NCBI RefSeq assembly: GCF_000425465.1
Contig: NZ_KE384381.1
Coordinates: 56,490 to 120,489 of the forward strand
Length of the DNA stretch: 64,000 nucleotides
Direction of reading: 5' to 3'
Origin: Flavobacterium filum DSM 17961
GTDB lineage: Bacteria > Bacteroidota > Bacteroidia > Flavobacteriales > Flavobacteriaceae
Part shown: piece after piece, positions 45,675 to 54,457 of the stretch
Numbering within the stretch: the first letter of the stretch is position 1
Layout of the letters: every line of letters starts with the position of its first letter
The notes under the pieces: generated by a model
Database searches by the model: none
What the model saw: only the letters and a program-made list of their open reading frames with translations
Told to the model about the DNA's origin: nothing
Made by a program: the position numbers and the translations under genes

Positions 45675-46730
45675 TTATTCGGAAACAGCTTCATTTTTAT
45701 TGGCCAATTGACCACAAGCAGCATCAATGTCTTTACCGCGGCTTCTTCGCACTTTGGCAATTACGCCGATTTTGTCTAAGGCTTTTACGTATTCGTCCAA
45801 AACAACATCTGAAGCTTGTTGAAAAATTCCGTCATCAATCGGATTATATTCAATCAAATTGACTTTGCACGGCACATATTTACAGAATTTCACCAATGCA
45901 TCGATTGATTTTTTATCGTCGTTGATTCCTTTCCAAACCACATATTCATAGGTGACTTTACTTTTGGTTTTTTGGTACCAATATTCCAAACTTTCACGCA
46001 ATTCTTTCAGCGGAAAACTTTTGGAAAACGGCATAATTTCCGCACGAATCTCATCGATTGCCGAATGCAGTGAAACAGCTAATTTGAATTTTACTTCTTC
46101 ATCGGCCATTTTTTTAATCATTTTTGGAATTCCGGATGTGGAAAGTGTGATGCGTTTGGGCGACATTCCTAACCCTTCAGGTGAAGTAATCATTTCGATG
46201 GCTTTGAGCACGTTGTTATAATTCATCAACGGTTCGCCCATTCCCATAAAAACAATGTTGGAAAGCGGTCGATCAAAATACAAACGGCTTTCGTTATCGA
46301 TAGCCACCACTTGATCGTAAATTTCGTCTGGATTGAGATTTCGCATTCGTTTTAAACGAGCGGTTGCACAAAAATTACAATCTAAACTACACCCTACTTG
46401 ACTGGAAACACAAGCAGTAGTTCGGGTTTCGGTTGGAATTAAAACACTTTCTACCACCAAACCATCATACAAACGAACGGCATTTTTAACGGTGCCGTCT
46501 TCGCTGCGTTGCATTTGATCAACTTTGATGTGATTGATGACAAAATTGTCTTCGAGCATTTGACGGGTTTCTTTGGAAACATTGGTCATATCGTCAAACG
46601 TATATACTTTTTTGCTCCACAACCATTCATATACTTGATTGCCTCGAAAAGCTTTGTCACCATTGGCTACAAAAAAATCACGCAGTTGTGTTTTAGTTAA
46701 AGCTCGAATGTCTTTTTTGATGGTATTCAT
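45675..46730 (-). CDS. rlmN: dual-specificity rRNA/tRNA (adenine-C2)-methyltransferase RlmN
   Basis: The product has 351 residues. It is a radical-SAM enzyme with the cluster motif GCSLDCNFCATA (about 116-127), a GMGEPL motif, and a Cys near the end (DAACGQL) that acts as the methyl carrier in the family. It methylates A2503 in 23S rRNA and A37 in some tRNAs. A TATTTTTG box ends 4 nt before the ATG. Confidence 0.97.
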   Translation of the reverse strand: MNTIKKDIRALTKTQLRDFFVANGDKAFRGNQVYEWLWSKKVYTFDDMTNVSKETRQMLEDNFVINHIKVDQMQRSEDGTVKNAVRLYDGLVVESVLIPTETRTTACVSSQVGCSLDCNFCATARLKRMRNLNPDEIYDQVVAIDNESRLYFDRPLSNIVFMGMGEPLMNYNNVLKAIEMITSPEGLGMSPKRITLSTSGIPKMIKKMADEEVKFKLAVSLHSAIDEIRAEIMPFSKSFPLKELRESLEYWYQKTKSKVTYEYVVWKGINDDKKSIDALVKFCKYVPCKVNLIEYNPIDDGIFQQASDVVLDEYVKALDKIGVIAKVRRSRGKDIDAACGQLANKNEAVSE

Positions 46731-46734
46731 GGTG

Positions 46735-46742
46735 CAAAAATA
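46735..46742 (-). promoter_or_regulatory. -7 promoter box (TATTTTTG) of rlmN
   Basis: This is a TAnnTTTG match ending 4 nt before the rlmN ATG, so transcription probably starts at or beside the start codon. Confidence 0.45.
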
Positions 46743-46777
46743 GGAAGTATTTACGGAATTGATTGATTTGTAATTTG

Positions 46778-46785
46778 TAAATTTG
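46778..46785 (+). promoter_or_regulatory. -7 promoter box (TAAATTTG) of the O-methyltransferase gene
   Basis: This is a TAnnTTTG match 16 nt before the ATG at 46802. Confidence 0.45.
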
Positions 46786-46801
46786 TCGAAAATCGTCTTA
46801 C

Positions 46802-47443
46802 ATGCATTTCCTTTCCGAAGATTTAGAAGATTATGTAGCCGCTCATTCGCAAGCCGAACCGGAATTATTGGCTCAATTAAACAAAGAAACCTATCAAAAA
46901 GTATTGCTACCTCGCATGTTGAGTGGTCATTTTCAGGGACGGGTTTTGAGTATGTTGTCTAAATTAATTCGTCCTACTTCAATTCTGGAAATTGGCACTT
47001 ATACGGGTTATGCTACTTTATGTTTATGCGAAGGAATGCAAGAAAACGGCATCGTTCACACCATTGACATCAAAGAAGAACTAGTTGATTTTCAACGAAA
47101 ATATTTTGATAAATCGCCGTGGGGAAGTCAAATTGTGCAACATTTGGGTGAAGCTATCGATATAATTCCAACTATAGAAACAAAATTTGATTTGGTTTTT
47201 ATTGATGCTGATAAAGAAAATTACCTCAACTATTATGAATTAATTGTTCCGAAAATGAACAAAGGAGGCATCATTTTATCGGATAATGTGTTATGGTCCG
47301 GAAAAGTGGTTGAGCCTTTGAAAGAAGGCGATTTGAGCACCAAAATTTTATTGGAATACAACCAACGATTGAACAATGACCCAAGAGTAGAAACGGTTTT
47401 ATTGCCCATTCGTGACGGTTTGACCGTGAGTCGGGTGCTTTAA
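46802..47443 (+). CDS. class I SAM-dependent O-methyltransferase (family 3)
   Basis: The product has 213 residues. SAM-binding motifs EIGTYTGYATLCL and HTIDIKEELVDF, the metal-site motif FDLVFIDADKENYLNYY and LSDNVLWSGKV match the catechol/caffeoyl-CoA O-methyltransferase family. The native substrate is unknown. It converges on the PAP2 gene with a 4 bp overlap. Confidence 0.93.
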   Translation: MHFLSEDLEDYVAAHSQAEPELLAQLNKETYQKVLLPRMLSGHFQGRVLSMLSKLIRPTSILEIGTYTGYATLCLCEGMQENGIVHTIDIKEELVDFQRKYFDKSPWGSQIVQHLGEAIDIIPTIETKFDLVFIDADKENYLNYYELIVPKMNKGGIILSDNVLWSGKVVEPLKEGDLSTKILLEYNQRLNNDPRVETVLLPIRDGLTVSRVL

Positions 47444-48003
47444 GAAACCGGAAAATATTTTGGTTGGATTATTTTATAAAGTCGGTAAAAGAAAGTTCCT
47501 AAAAACAGTCCAAAAAGGTATCCGGTTAAAATATCACTTGGAAAATGAAGCCCTAGATAGATTCGACTATAGGCAAAAACTAATGGAAATAGAAATAACA
47601 GAAATGCATACTTACAATGTTTGCGAAACAGTAGAAAAATAAACGTTGTGGTGGCCATCGAATTAGATGCATGACCGGAGAAAAAGCTAAACGATTTTCG
47701 CACCAAAACGGCTCTCATCTGCCCTTCTAAAATTGGGTCATTACAAGGACGAAGGCGTTCAAAACTGTATTTAAAAAGATTGGTAAGTTGATCAGTAACT
47801 AAAATTAAAACCGCTAAAAACAACACTACATATCCAAATTGTTTCCAACCGATTTTTTTGATAATGAAATAGAAGATAACCAAAAAAATAGGCGTCCAAT
47901 ACAGTTGTTTTGTGATGATTAGCCACAAACCATCCCAGCGTGCTGAACCAAGATTGTTCAGATAGAGAAAAATAGCTTTGTCAAGTTGAATAAGTTCTTC
48001 CAC
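47440..48003 (-). CDS. PAP2-family membrane phosphatase
   Basis: The product has 187 residues with about five membrane segments. The three phosphatase motifs are present: KYSFERLRPC (K-x6-RP), FSGHAS (PSGH-like) and SRIYLGLHFPSD (SR-x5-H). Such enzymes dephosphorylate lipid phosphates, possibly undecaprenyl diphosphate or phosphatidic acid. It starts 2 bp after the tatA stop, so both share a transcript. Confidence 0.93.
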   Translation of the reverse strand: MEELIQLDKAIFLYLNNLGSARWDGLWLIITKQLYWTPIFLVIFYFIIKKIGWKQFGYVVLFLAVLILVTDQLTNLFKYSFERLRPCNDPILEGQMRAVLVRKSFSFFSGHASNSMATTTFIFLLFRKHCKYAFLLFLFPLVFAYSRIYLGLHFPSDILTGYLFGLFLGTFFYRLYKIIQPKYFPVS

Positions 48004-48005
48004 GC

Positions 48006-48356
48006 TTAAAATTGTCTTTTGATTGGTCCGGTGATTTGTTCGATGTCTTCTTTTGCTTTTTCTACTTCTTCCACAATTTGTTCAGTTCCGGGTTGCGAAA
48101 GAGGATTAACCGCTTCTGTAAGTCCTTGTTTTACTTTTTGAATTTCCTCAGCAATTCCTCCTGTTAAACCAGTACTATCGATACCATTTTCATTGGCACT
48201 TTTTTGAATTTCACTTTTCAAATCATCGGTAGCATTTTTCAATTGACGAAATAACTTTCCTAGCGTTCTGGCGATTTCAGGAATTTTATCGGACCCGAAC
48301 AACATCAATACAACTAATATAATAAGGATTAATTCACCTCCTCCAATTCCAAACAT
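48006..48356 (-). CDS. tatA: Sec-independent translocase subunit TatA/TatB
   Basis: The product has 116 residues. One N-terminal membrane helix (GELILIILVVLMLFG), the FGSDKIPEIARTLGK hinge and amphipathic helix, then a charged tail of the TatB-like length. Some Bacteroidota use a single TatA-type protein, so TatA or TatB cannot be separated by eye. tatC is not adjacent. A TACATTTG box lies 20 nt upstream. Confidence 0.93.
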   Translation of the reverse strand: MFGIGGGELILIILVVLMLFGSDKIPEIARTLGKLFRQLKNATDDLKSEIQKSANENGIDSTGLTGGIAEEIQKVKQGLTEAVNPLSQPGTEQIVEEVEKAKEDIEQITGPIKRQF

Positions 48357-48376
48357 ACGATTCTTCTTTTGAAATG

Positions 48377-48384
48377 CAAATGTA
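48377..48384 (-). promoter_or_regulatory. -7 promoter box (TACATTTG) of tatA
   Basis: This is a TAnnTTTG match 20 nt upstream of the tatA ATG. Confidence 0.5.
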
Positions 48385-48539
48385 CGAAGATTTTTTAGCC
48401 CTGATTGTAGCGGAAATCCTTGAAGCGAAAAAAAGTATATTTTTCTTAACCCAAAAAAGCGACCACAGGAAGCTCTTTTTGGGTTTTAGAAAATAACTTT
48501 TTTTGCTGAAAGATTGCAGCGAAAAGCAGGATTAGCTTC

Positions 48540-50798
48540 TTATTTTGATTTATCTAATTCGTCAAATTTAGATTTTACCACTTCTTTAGGCCACACATTA
48601 TTGGTTACATCAATATCTGCCGTTTCCAATTTAGGGTCCAATTGAATTTTTTTAATCGGTTTTTCTGTGGCAAAAACACGTGTAGCTGTTTGATTATTTT
48701 TACGCCAAATTTGTTCCGGGAATTTATGGGTCACACTGGTTCCGTCTTCAAATTGCAACTCAACAATAATTGGCATAATCATTCCACCCGGTTTATCAAA
48801 CTCTACTTCGTAAAAATATTTGGGCGATTTTAATTTTGCTTGTTCCTCAGATGAAAATTTCTTTGCAATGAATTCGTTTAAAGACGTAATATCTTCTTTG
48901 GCTAGTTCCTTTTTTCGTTTGGCATTCAATTCTTTGTGATTGGCTTCAACCAAATATACATAGGGTCCGTTTGCCGTTCCAAATCGACCTCTTCTGGCTT
49001 TCACTTCTTTCAACTCAGCAGTTGGCTCATCGGTCACAAAATATTGTTTTACATCTTTGATTCCGATATCCACATAATCGGTGGAGAAAAACCAACCTCT
49101 CCAAAACCAATCTAAATCAACGGCAGAGGCGTCTTCCATGGTTCTGAAAAAATCTTCCGGTGTTGGGTGTTTAAATTTCCAACGGTTAGCATATACTTTG
49201 AACGCATGGTCAAACAATTCGCGACCCATGATAGTTTCACGCAGAATATTTAATCCTGTAGCCGGTTTAGAATATGCATTGGCACCAAATTGATGAATTA
49301 CTTCAGAATTGGACATAATCGGCTCCAAAAAGCGTTGGTCACCGCTCATGTATGGCACAATTTTATGAGCCGGTCCGCGACTGGAAGGATAATTTTCCAT
49401 AAAATCCTGTTCCGCTAAATATTGTAAAAACGTATCTAATCCTTCATCCATCCACGACCATTGCCGTTCATCAGAGTTCACAATCATTGGAAAATAATTA
49501 TGTCCTACTTCATGAATAATTACGCTAATCATACCATATTTGATACGATCAGACACGAATCCGTTGGCATCAGGTCGACCATAATTCCAACAAATCATTG
49601 GGTATTCCATTCCTTGGTCTTCTGCTGAGATGGAAATCGCTTTGTGATACGGATAATCAAAGGTATGACGCGAATACGTTTTTAAAGTTTGAGCCACAGC
49701 TCGGGTAGAAAATTCTTCCCACAACGGATTACTTTCATTTGGATAAAGGGAAATAGCCATCACATTTTTGGTTTCCAATTTTACGGCCATTGCATCGTAA
49801 ATGAATTTTCGAGAAGTGGAAAACGCATAATCACGCACGTTTTCTGCTCTGAATTTCCATGTTTTTGTTTTATCTGAAAACCCTTTTTCGTTGGCTTTTG
49901 CTTCTTCAGGAGTGATGATTAAAACCGGTTTGTCAAAAGTTTTTTCAGCTAACTCATAGCGTTTGTTTTGTTCGGCTGTGAATACTTCTTTTCGGTTGAG
50001 TAAAACACCGGTTGCTTCCAACACATGATCCGCCGGAACAGTGATGTTGACATCATAATTTCCGAAAGGAAGAGCAAATTCACCGCGACCCCAAAACTGC
50101 ATATTTTGCCAGCCTTCTACGTCATTATAAACGGCCATTCTTGGAAAAAATTGAGCGATTACATACAAACGATTTCCGTCTTTTTCAAATTCTTCATAGC
50201 CGGAACGACCGCCATCAACACGATAATTATTGATGTTATACCACCATTTTATTGTAAACGAAATTTTTTCTTTTGGTTTTAATGGCGTAGGAAGATTAAT
50301 CCGCATCATGGTTTGATTGATGGTATAGGAAAGTGGTTTGCCTGTAGCATCGTTCACATAAACAATATTAAAACCACCATCAAAACCTTCTTGCATATAT
50401 TTTTTCACAAAACCATCAACCGGCATTGCTCCATCCATTTTTTGAGATTCTATTAATGGATTTTTAGCATCTCTTCTTTTTTCATTTTGATCGAGTTGCA
50501 CCCATAAATATTCCAAAACATCAGGAGAATTATTATGATAAGTAATGGTTTCGACACCGTCTAACCGTTTGTTTTTATCATCCAAAACAAGATCCATTTT
50601 ATAATCAGCTTGTTGTTGATAATATGCCGGACCGGGAGCTCCAGAGGCCGTTCTAAACATATTTGGAGTTGCCATCAAATCATACATTTGACTGAACTTA
50701 TTGTTGTCATATCGACCGGGTTCACGCTTTGTTTCCGTTTTTTCTTGAGCAAAAACGAATGCAGGTAAAATTGCTAAAAGCCAAAATTTTTTCATCAA
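48540..50798 (-). CDS. secreted M1-family metallopeptidase
   Basis: The product has 752 residues. The signal peptide ends near FVFAQEK. The gluzincin zinc site is complete: HEVGH at 429-433 and the third ligand E452 in MDEGLDTF. The exopeptidase GAMEN motif is replaced by EDQGMEYPMICW. The N-terminal part is the M1 beta domain. No type IX C-terminal sorting domain is obvious. It probably trims peptides in the periplasm. Downstream is a 183-bp gap with an imperfect AACCCAAAAA / TTTTTGGGTT hairpin. Confidence 0.92.
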   Translation of the reverse strand: MMKKFWLLAILPAFVFAQEKTETKREPGRYDNNKFSQMYDLMATPNMFRTASGAPGPAYYQQQADYKMDLVLDDKNKRLDGVETITYHNNSPDVLEYLWVQLDQNEKRRDAKNPLIESQKMDGAMPVDGFVKKYMQEGFDGGFNIVYVNDATGKPLSYTINQTMMRINLPTPLKPKEKISFTIKWWYNINNYRVDGGRSGYEEFEKDGNRLYVIAQFFPRMAVYNDVEGWQNMQFWGRGEFALPFGNYDVNITVPADHVLEATGVLLNRKEVFTAEQNKRYELAEKTFDKPVLIITPEEAKANEKGFSDKTKTWKFRAENVRDYAFSTSRKFIYDAMAVKLETKNVMAISLYPNESNPLWEEFSTRAVAQTLKTYSRHTFDYPYHKAISISAEDQGMEYPMICWNYGRPDANGFVSDRIKYGMISVIIHEVGHNYFPMIVNSDERQWSWMDEGLDTFLQYLAEQDFMENYPSSRGPAHKIVPYMSGDQRFLEPIMSNSEVIHQFGANAYSKPATGLNILRETIMGRELFDHAFKVYANRWKFKHPTPEDFFRTMEDASAVDLDWFWRGWFFSTDYVDIGIKDVKQYFVTDEPTAELKEVKARRGRFGTANGPYVYLVEANHKELNAKRKKELAKEDITSLNEFIAKKFSSEEQAKLKSPKYFYEVEFDKPGGMIMPIIVELQFEDGTSVTHKFPEQIWRKNNQTATRVFATEKPIKKIQLDPKLETADIDVTNNVWPKEVVKSKFDELDKSK

Positions 50799-50851
50799 TA
50801 AAAATTTAAAGCAACTAAAATAAACAATTTCAATGTGCTCTTTTCATTTTA

Positions 50852-51346
50852 TCAATATTTTAACAACTCCACGGGATGATCAGAAGTCAATAAAGCACTT
50901 TTCTTTTGCGTTAAAACTTGTGTGTGAATGATATTTTGTTGTTCAGGAAGAAAATCAAATAGAAGCATATTCTTAACTTCAAGCGAATTAATTTTGGAAA
51001 TGTTTTTGACTATTAAATAACAAATTAGCACATCATCTTCCATTTCTTTATCCAGAAAAACAACTTCTTTTTCCTTGCCGTTAATATTTAAGGAAAAATT
51101 AGTTTCGAGGTATTTTTTTAACCAGTCAACTTCCTCATTTGTTTCTTTTATAGAACCGATATAAACATTTTTTTTATGTTTTTTACCTAAAGCATTGTTC
51201 AAATCATCAACAAAAATTCGGGTTGTGATTTGAATGGTTTTCTTTTCTGCAACATAATTAATTTGCGTGACTGAAACATAAAATTTATGGAGTGAAAAAG
51301 AGGAAAACAACATCAAAATAGCTCCAAAAAAAACAAATTTTTTCAT
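50852..51346 (-). CDS. DUF6702 family protein
   Basis: The product has 164 residues. A short signal peptide-like N-terminus (FFGAILMLFSSFSLHKFYVS) leads to the family motif KFYVSVTQINY and KTIQITTRIFVDDLNNAL, then a beta-rich body. The function is not known. The family often occurs next to M1 peptidases in Flavobacteriia, as here. It follows four tandem carboxypeptidase-regulatory-like genes with a 4-bp gap, so it is likely the last gene of that operon. Confidence 0.82.
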   Translation of the reverse strand: MKKFVFFGAILMLFSSFSLHKFYVSVTQINYVAEKKTIQITTRIFVDDLNNALGKKHKKNVYIGSIKETNEEVDWLKKYLETNFSLNINGKEKEVVFLDKEMEDDVLICYLIVKNISKINSLEVKNMLLFDFLPEQQNIIHTQVLTQKKSALLTSDHPVELLKY

Positions 51347-51350
51347 TTTT

Positions 51351-52151
51351 TTACTTTTTGTGTATTTTTTTATACTCTTTGCTTTTACTGATTAAATAAT
51401 CAATTAAATCAATTTCTTTATTAACCGCCAACAAGTTTTTCACACTTGGATCAGTATCACAAAAACTCAAAAACAAACCAATTTCATCTTGATCTAATCC
51501 TAACGTTTCTGTAAAAAAATGATAGGTAAATTTATCTTTAACTGCTTCTTGAAAATTTTTATTGGAAGTAAACACAATTTTCTTTTCCGGTTTATCTTTT
51601 TTGAAAATTTTACCAATCATTTTACCAATCTCAATAAAATCCATTCCATATAGGATGGTTCCATCGTTTGGCATAGCCGTATTTCGCAGTGTTGAATATT
51701 GATCACCCTCTACCATAAGATTTACAATTTTGTTTTTATCCAAATCTTCTTTAAAATCGGTCACTTTTAGATTTTTTGAATCCTTTTCTAAAATACCTGA
51801 AAGAGTTTTCGGGGTTACCACCACTTCATCTAATTCATTGATGAATTCTTCTAATTTAACTTTAACTATGATTACTTTAAAATCTGTTTCATCTAAAACC
51901 AAATGCTTGGATTTAAAAACAACACTAGAAAAAACCAACGTGTCTGTTGGACGGGCATAAATTGAAAAATAGCCAAATTGATCTGAAACTGCTCCTTTAT
52001 TACTTGAAATATTAAACACCGTAACATTTTCATCTACGTGTGATTCAGAAATAATTTGTCCTTTAATCACCTCTCTTTGCACAAATTGTGAGAAAGTAGA
52101 AAGTGAGAAAAAGAATGACAATAGTACGAGTAATTTATTTTTCATGTTCAT
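51351..52151 (-). CDS. carboxypeptidase-regulatory-like domain protein (paralog 4 of 4)
   Basis: The product has 266 residues (MNMKNK start; a second ATG is two codons on). It has a signal peptide, then a CarboxypepD_reg-like beta-sandwich (about 25-115: VIKGQIISESHVDENVTVFN, AVSDQFGYFSIYA, LDEVVVTPKT). The C-terminal half differs from the other three paralogs and lacks their SPAER motif. These proteins have no barrel, unlike TonB receptors with the same domain. The start overlaps the end of the previous gene. Confidence 0.8.
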   Translation of the reverse strand: MNMKNKLLVLLSFFFSLSTFSQFVQREVIKGQIISESHVDENVTVFNISSNKGAVSDQFGYFSIYARPTDTLVFSSVVFKSKHLVLDETDFKVIIVKVKLEEFINELDEVVVTPKTLSGILEKDSKNLKVTDFKEDLDKNKIVNLMVEGDQYSTLRNTAMPNDGTILYGMDFIEIGKMIGKIFKKDKPEKKIVFTSNKNFQEAVKDKFTYHFFTETLGLDQDEIGLFLSFCDTDPSVKNLLAVNKEIDLIDYLISKSKEYKKIHKK

Positions 52152-52860
52152 TTAAATACGTTAAAAAATCTTGGGCCAATTCACCTAACAAAAAAGTACA
52201 TCTAATTTTATTTTTTGCTTGAAGAGCTTGAGTTAAATTAATATCTTCAACTACATAATATTTAAACCCTTCTACATATAATTCAGGAATTTTTAAATTT
52301 TCGATAAAAAAAGCATCTTCATAATAGGCATTTATTCTTCTCAAATATCGTTCTCTTTTCTCAACTTCAATTTCCTTTTTCAACATTTTTGTACGTCCGG
52401 AAATCCAATTGATTATCGGATCAAGCGGTACAATTCCACTTCCGGAAGTTGCGGTATATAATTTTCGTTCCGCCGGAGTAAGTTTTTTGGGTGTATAATT
52501 GATTATGCCCAAACTTTTTGCATCTACATCGGCTTTGTCGGAAACCACCACCTCATCCAATTGATTCACTTTCTCTTCCATTTTTACCTCAACCCTACCT
52601 GCTTTAATTTCGTTTGCCGAAATACTTTTGCGAGTATATAAAAGATGAACAGCGGAAAACACTAACAAATCATCTTCACTCACAGTCATTTTAAATTCAC
52701 CTTTTGCATCAGAAACTGCCGCTTTTTCAGTCACTAAATTAATCACATGAACACCTTCTGCCGGAACTCCCTTTACGGTAATCTTTCCTATTATTTCAGT
52801 TTGTGCTACAACTGAAAAGGTTGAAAAAATCAGGACAATAATGAAATTTAACTTAATCAT
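52135..52860 (-). CDS. carboxypeptidase-regulatory-like domain protein (paralog 3 of 4)
   Basis: The product has 241 residues. Signal peptide, then EIIGKITVKGVPAEGVHVIN, AAVSDAKGEFKMTV, LLVFSAVHLLYTRKSIS and LDEVVVSDK. The C-terminal part has LTPAERKLYTATSG and a long helical stretch. Its first 58 coding-strand bases after the start region are identical to those of paralog 2, a sign of recent duplication or gene conversion. It starts inside the stop of the previous gene (ATGATTAA overlap). Confidence 0.82.
   Translation of the reverse strand: MIKLNFIIVLIFSTFSVVAQTEIIGKITVKGVPAEGVHVINLVTEKAAVSDAKGEFKMTVSEDDLLVFSAVHLLYTRKSISANEIKAGRVEVKMEEKVNQLDEVVVSDKADVDAKSLGIINYTPKKLTPAERKLYTATSGSGIVPLDPIINWISGRTKMLKKEIEVEKRERYLRRINAYYEDAFFIENLKIPELYVEGFKYYVVEDINLTQALQAKNKIRCTFLLGELAQDFLTYLNEHEK
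52778..52835 (-). repeat. 58-bp identical block, copy in paralog 3
   Basis: This block is identical base for base to 53517-53574. It covers the 3' part of the signal-peptide code and the first domain strand, and diverges on both sides. Confidence 0.85.
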
Positions 52861-53599
52861 TATTAGCTATATAACTTAAAAAATCATTAGCCAAGGCTGC
52901 CATTCTAAATGTCAAGGCCGTTTTATCTTGAATTGTCATTTTTTGCATTGCTTCGTCATCTTTAATAACGTAATATTGAAAACTCCCAACATATTCAGAA
53001 GGAATCTTTAAATTATTTATAAAATAATTTTCTTCATATAATTCTCTTAATCGCTCTAAACGCATTTCTTTTATTTCAACTTGAAGTTCTTTTTTTAATT
53101 GCTTTGTTTTTCCAGCTATCAAATACAACAATGGATCAAGTGGAAGAATGATAGAATTAAAATTTATAATATCAATAGATCTTAACTGAGCAGGTCGCAA
53201 TCTTCTTTCTGCCGGCGAATATGACTTAGGTTTGTAATCAATAATTCCCAAATCTTGAGCATTGATTTTACTATATCCTGTCAAAACAACTTCATCCAAT
53301 TTTTGTTCTTTAATAGTCATTTCAATATGAATAAATCCTTCATTTATGTCATCATTGGAAATACTTTTTCGCCAATAATGCAGATGAACTGCCGAGAACA
53401 CAAGCAAATCATCCTCATTTACTTTAATAGAAAAAAGACCACTTGCATCGGAAATTGTTGCCTTTTCAGAAACTAAATTAAGAACATGAACACCTTCGCA
53501 AACATTTCCATTAACAGTAATCTTTCCTATTATTTCAGTTTGTGCTACAACTGAAAAGGTTGAAAAAATCAGGATAATAAGGAAAAGTTTTTTATTCAT
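52853..53599 (-). CDS. carboxypeptidase-regulatory-like domain protein (paralog 2 of 4)
   Basis: The product has 248 residues from ATG 53599, which overlaps the stop of paralog 1 in ATGAATAA. A start 12 codons upstream is possible but lies inside paralog 1. Signal peptide, domain with EIIGKITVNGNVCEGVHVLN and ATISDASGLFSIKV, LDEVVLTGYS, then YSPAERRLRPAQ and a helical C-terminus ending AALANDFLSYI. The function is unknown. The CPDreg domain with no barrel suggests a periplasmic or surface scaffold role, but that is a guess. Confidence 0.82.
   Translation of the reverse strand: MNKKLFLIILIFSTFSVVAQTEIIGKITVNGNVCEGVHVLNLVSEKATISDASGLFSIKVNEDDLLVFSAVHLHYWRKSISNDDINEGFIHIEMTIKEQKLDEVVLTGYSKINAQDLGIIDYKPKSYSPAERRLRPAQLRSIDIINFNSIILPLDPLLYLIAGKTKQLKKELQVEIKEMRLERLRELYEENYFINNLKIPSEYVGSFQYYVIKDDEAMQKMTIQDKTALTFRMAALANDFLSYIANND
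53517..53574 (-). repeat. 58-bp identical block, copy in paralog 2
   Basis: Partner of 52778-52835. Identity over 58 bp between genes that are otherwise clearly diverged points to recent exchange. Confidence 0.85.
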
Positions 53600-54338
53600 G
53601 TAAGATTTTTTTATACTCTTCAGCCAACTCACCAATTAAAAAAGTTGCCAGTGTTGTATTATTTGCCAAAAGCGTTCTCACAAATTTACTATCTTCTACG
53701 ATATAAAACCTAAATGCATTTAGATATTCAAGTGGAATTATCAATTTTTTAACTAAAAAAGTATCGTCAAAAAGATATTTAATTTTTTCTATTAAATTTT
53801 CTTTTCGCTCAACCTCCATTTCTTTTTTCAATATTGCGGATCTTCCTGAGAGCAAATTCAATAAAGGATCAGCTGAAAATGATGTGGCAAGACCAATTCT
53901 TGCATCATAACCGGTTGCTGCTTTATATTTACGTTCTGCGGGTGAATAATTTTTTGGCTTTTGAGAAACAATTCCCAAATCGTAGGCATTTATTTGGGAA
54001 TACGATTGCAAAACTACTTCATTTAATTGACTGATGGTTAGTTCCATTTTTACCAATAGTATTTCATCTTGCAAATGAATGGCTTCCACAATTTTTTCAA
54101 CTCCTTGAAGATGAACAGCAGAGAATAAGAGCGTATCATTTTTACGAGCAAAAAGAGAAAAGTTTCCCCTTTCATCAGTAGTTGTTCCTCTTTTTGTTTG
54201 AAGATTGATAACATGTATTCCTTCCAAATGAGAAGTTTGAGCTAAGATTCTTCCTTTACAAATTTTAAGAGAATCTTGAGCGAGAGTAATCGTTGAAACA
54301 GATAGAAATAGAAAAAGAAATGAATACTTCATCATCAA
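53592..54338 (-). CDS. carboxypeptidase-regulatory-like domain protein (paralog 1 of 4)
   Basis: The product has 248 residues, first of the tandem set. Signal peptide (FLFLFLSVSTITLAQD), domain with ICKGRILAQTSHLEGIHVIN, GTTTDERGNFSLFA, LLFSAVHLQG and LNEVVLQSYS, then YSPAERKYKAATG and a helical C-terminus ending LIGELAEEYKKI. It should carry the operon promoter in the 119-bp divergent gap before pepE, but I see no exact TAnnTTTG box. Confidence 0.82.
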   Translation of the reverse strand: MMMKYSFLFLFLSVSTITLAQDSLKICKGRILAQTSHLEGIHVINLQTKRGTTTDERGNFSLFARKNDTLLFSAVHLQGVEKIVEAIHLQDEILLVKMELTISQLNEVVLQSYSQINAYDLGIVSQKPKNYSPAERKYKAATGYDARIGLATSFSADPLLNLLSGRSAILKKEMEVERKENLIEKIKYLFDDTFLVKKLIIPLEYLNAFRFYIVEDSKFVRTLLANNTTLATFLIGELAEEYKKILHE

Positions 54339-54435
54339 TAAATTTAAGTAAAAGTATTACAATAGCTTGCCAAGAATTTCCCAATAAGCTTGTAATTTTT
54401 TGTTAATCTGATAAAAATAAAATCATTCTGTTGCG

Positions 54436-54443
54436 TACTTTTG
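54436..54443 (+). promoter_or_regulatory. -7 promoter box (TACTTTTG) of pepE
   Basis: This is a TAnnTTTG match 14 nt before the ATG at 54458. It excludes the frame-compatible TTG at 54431 as a start. Confidence 0.5.
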
Positions 54444-54457
54444 TGAAAACAGAAATC

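Noticed and set aside
48357..48539. Small gene or RNA between tatA and the M1 peptidase
   Set aside because: Only an imperfect AACCCAAAAA / TTTTTGGGTT hairpin is visible, probably a weak terminator of the peptidase gene.
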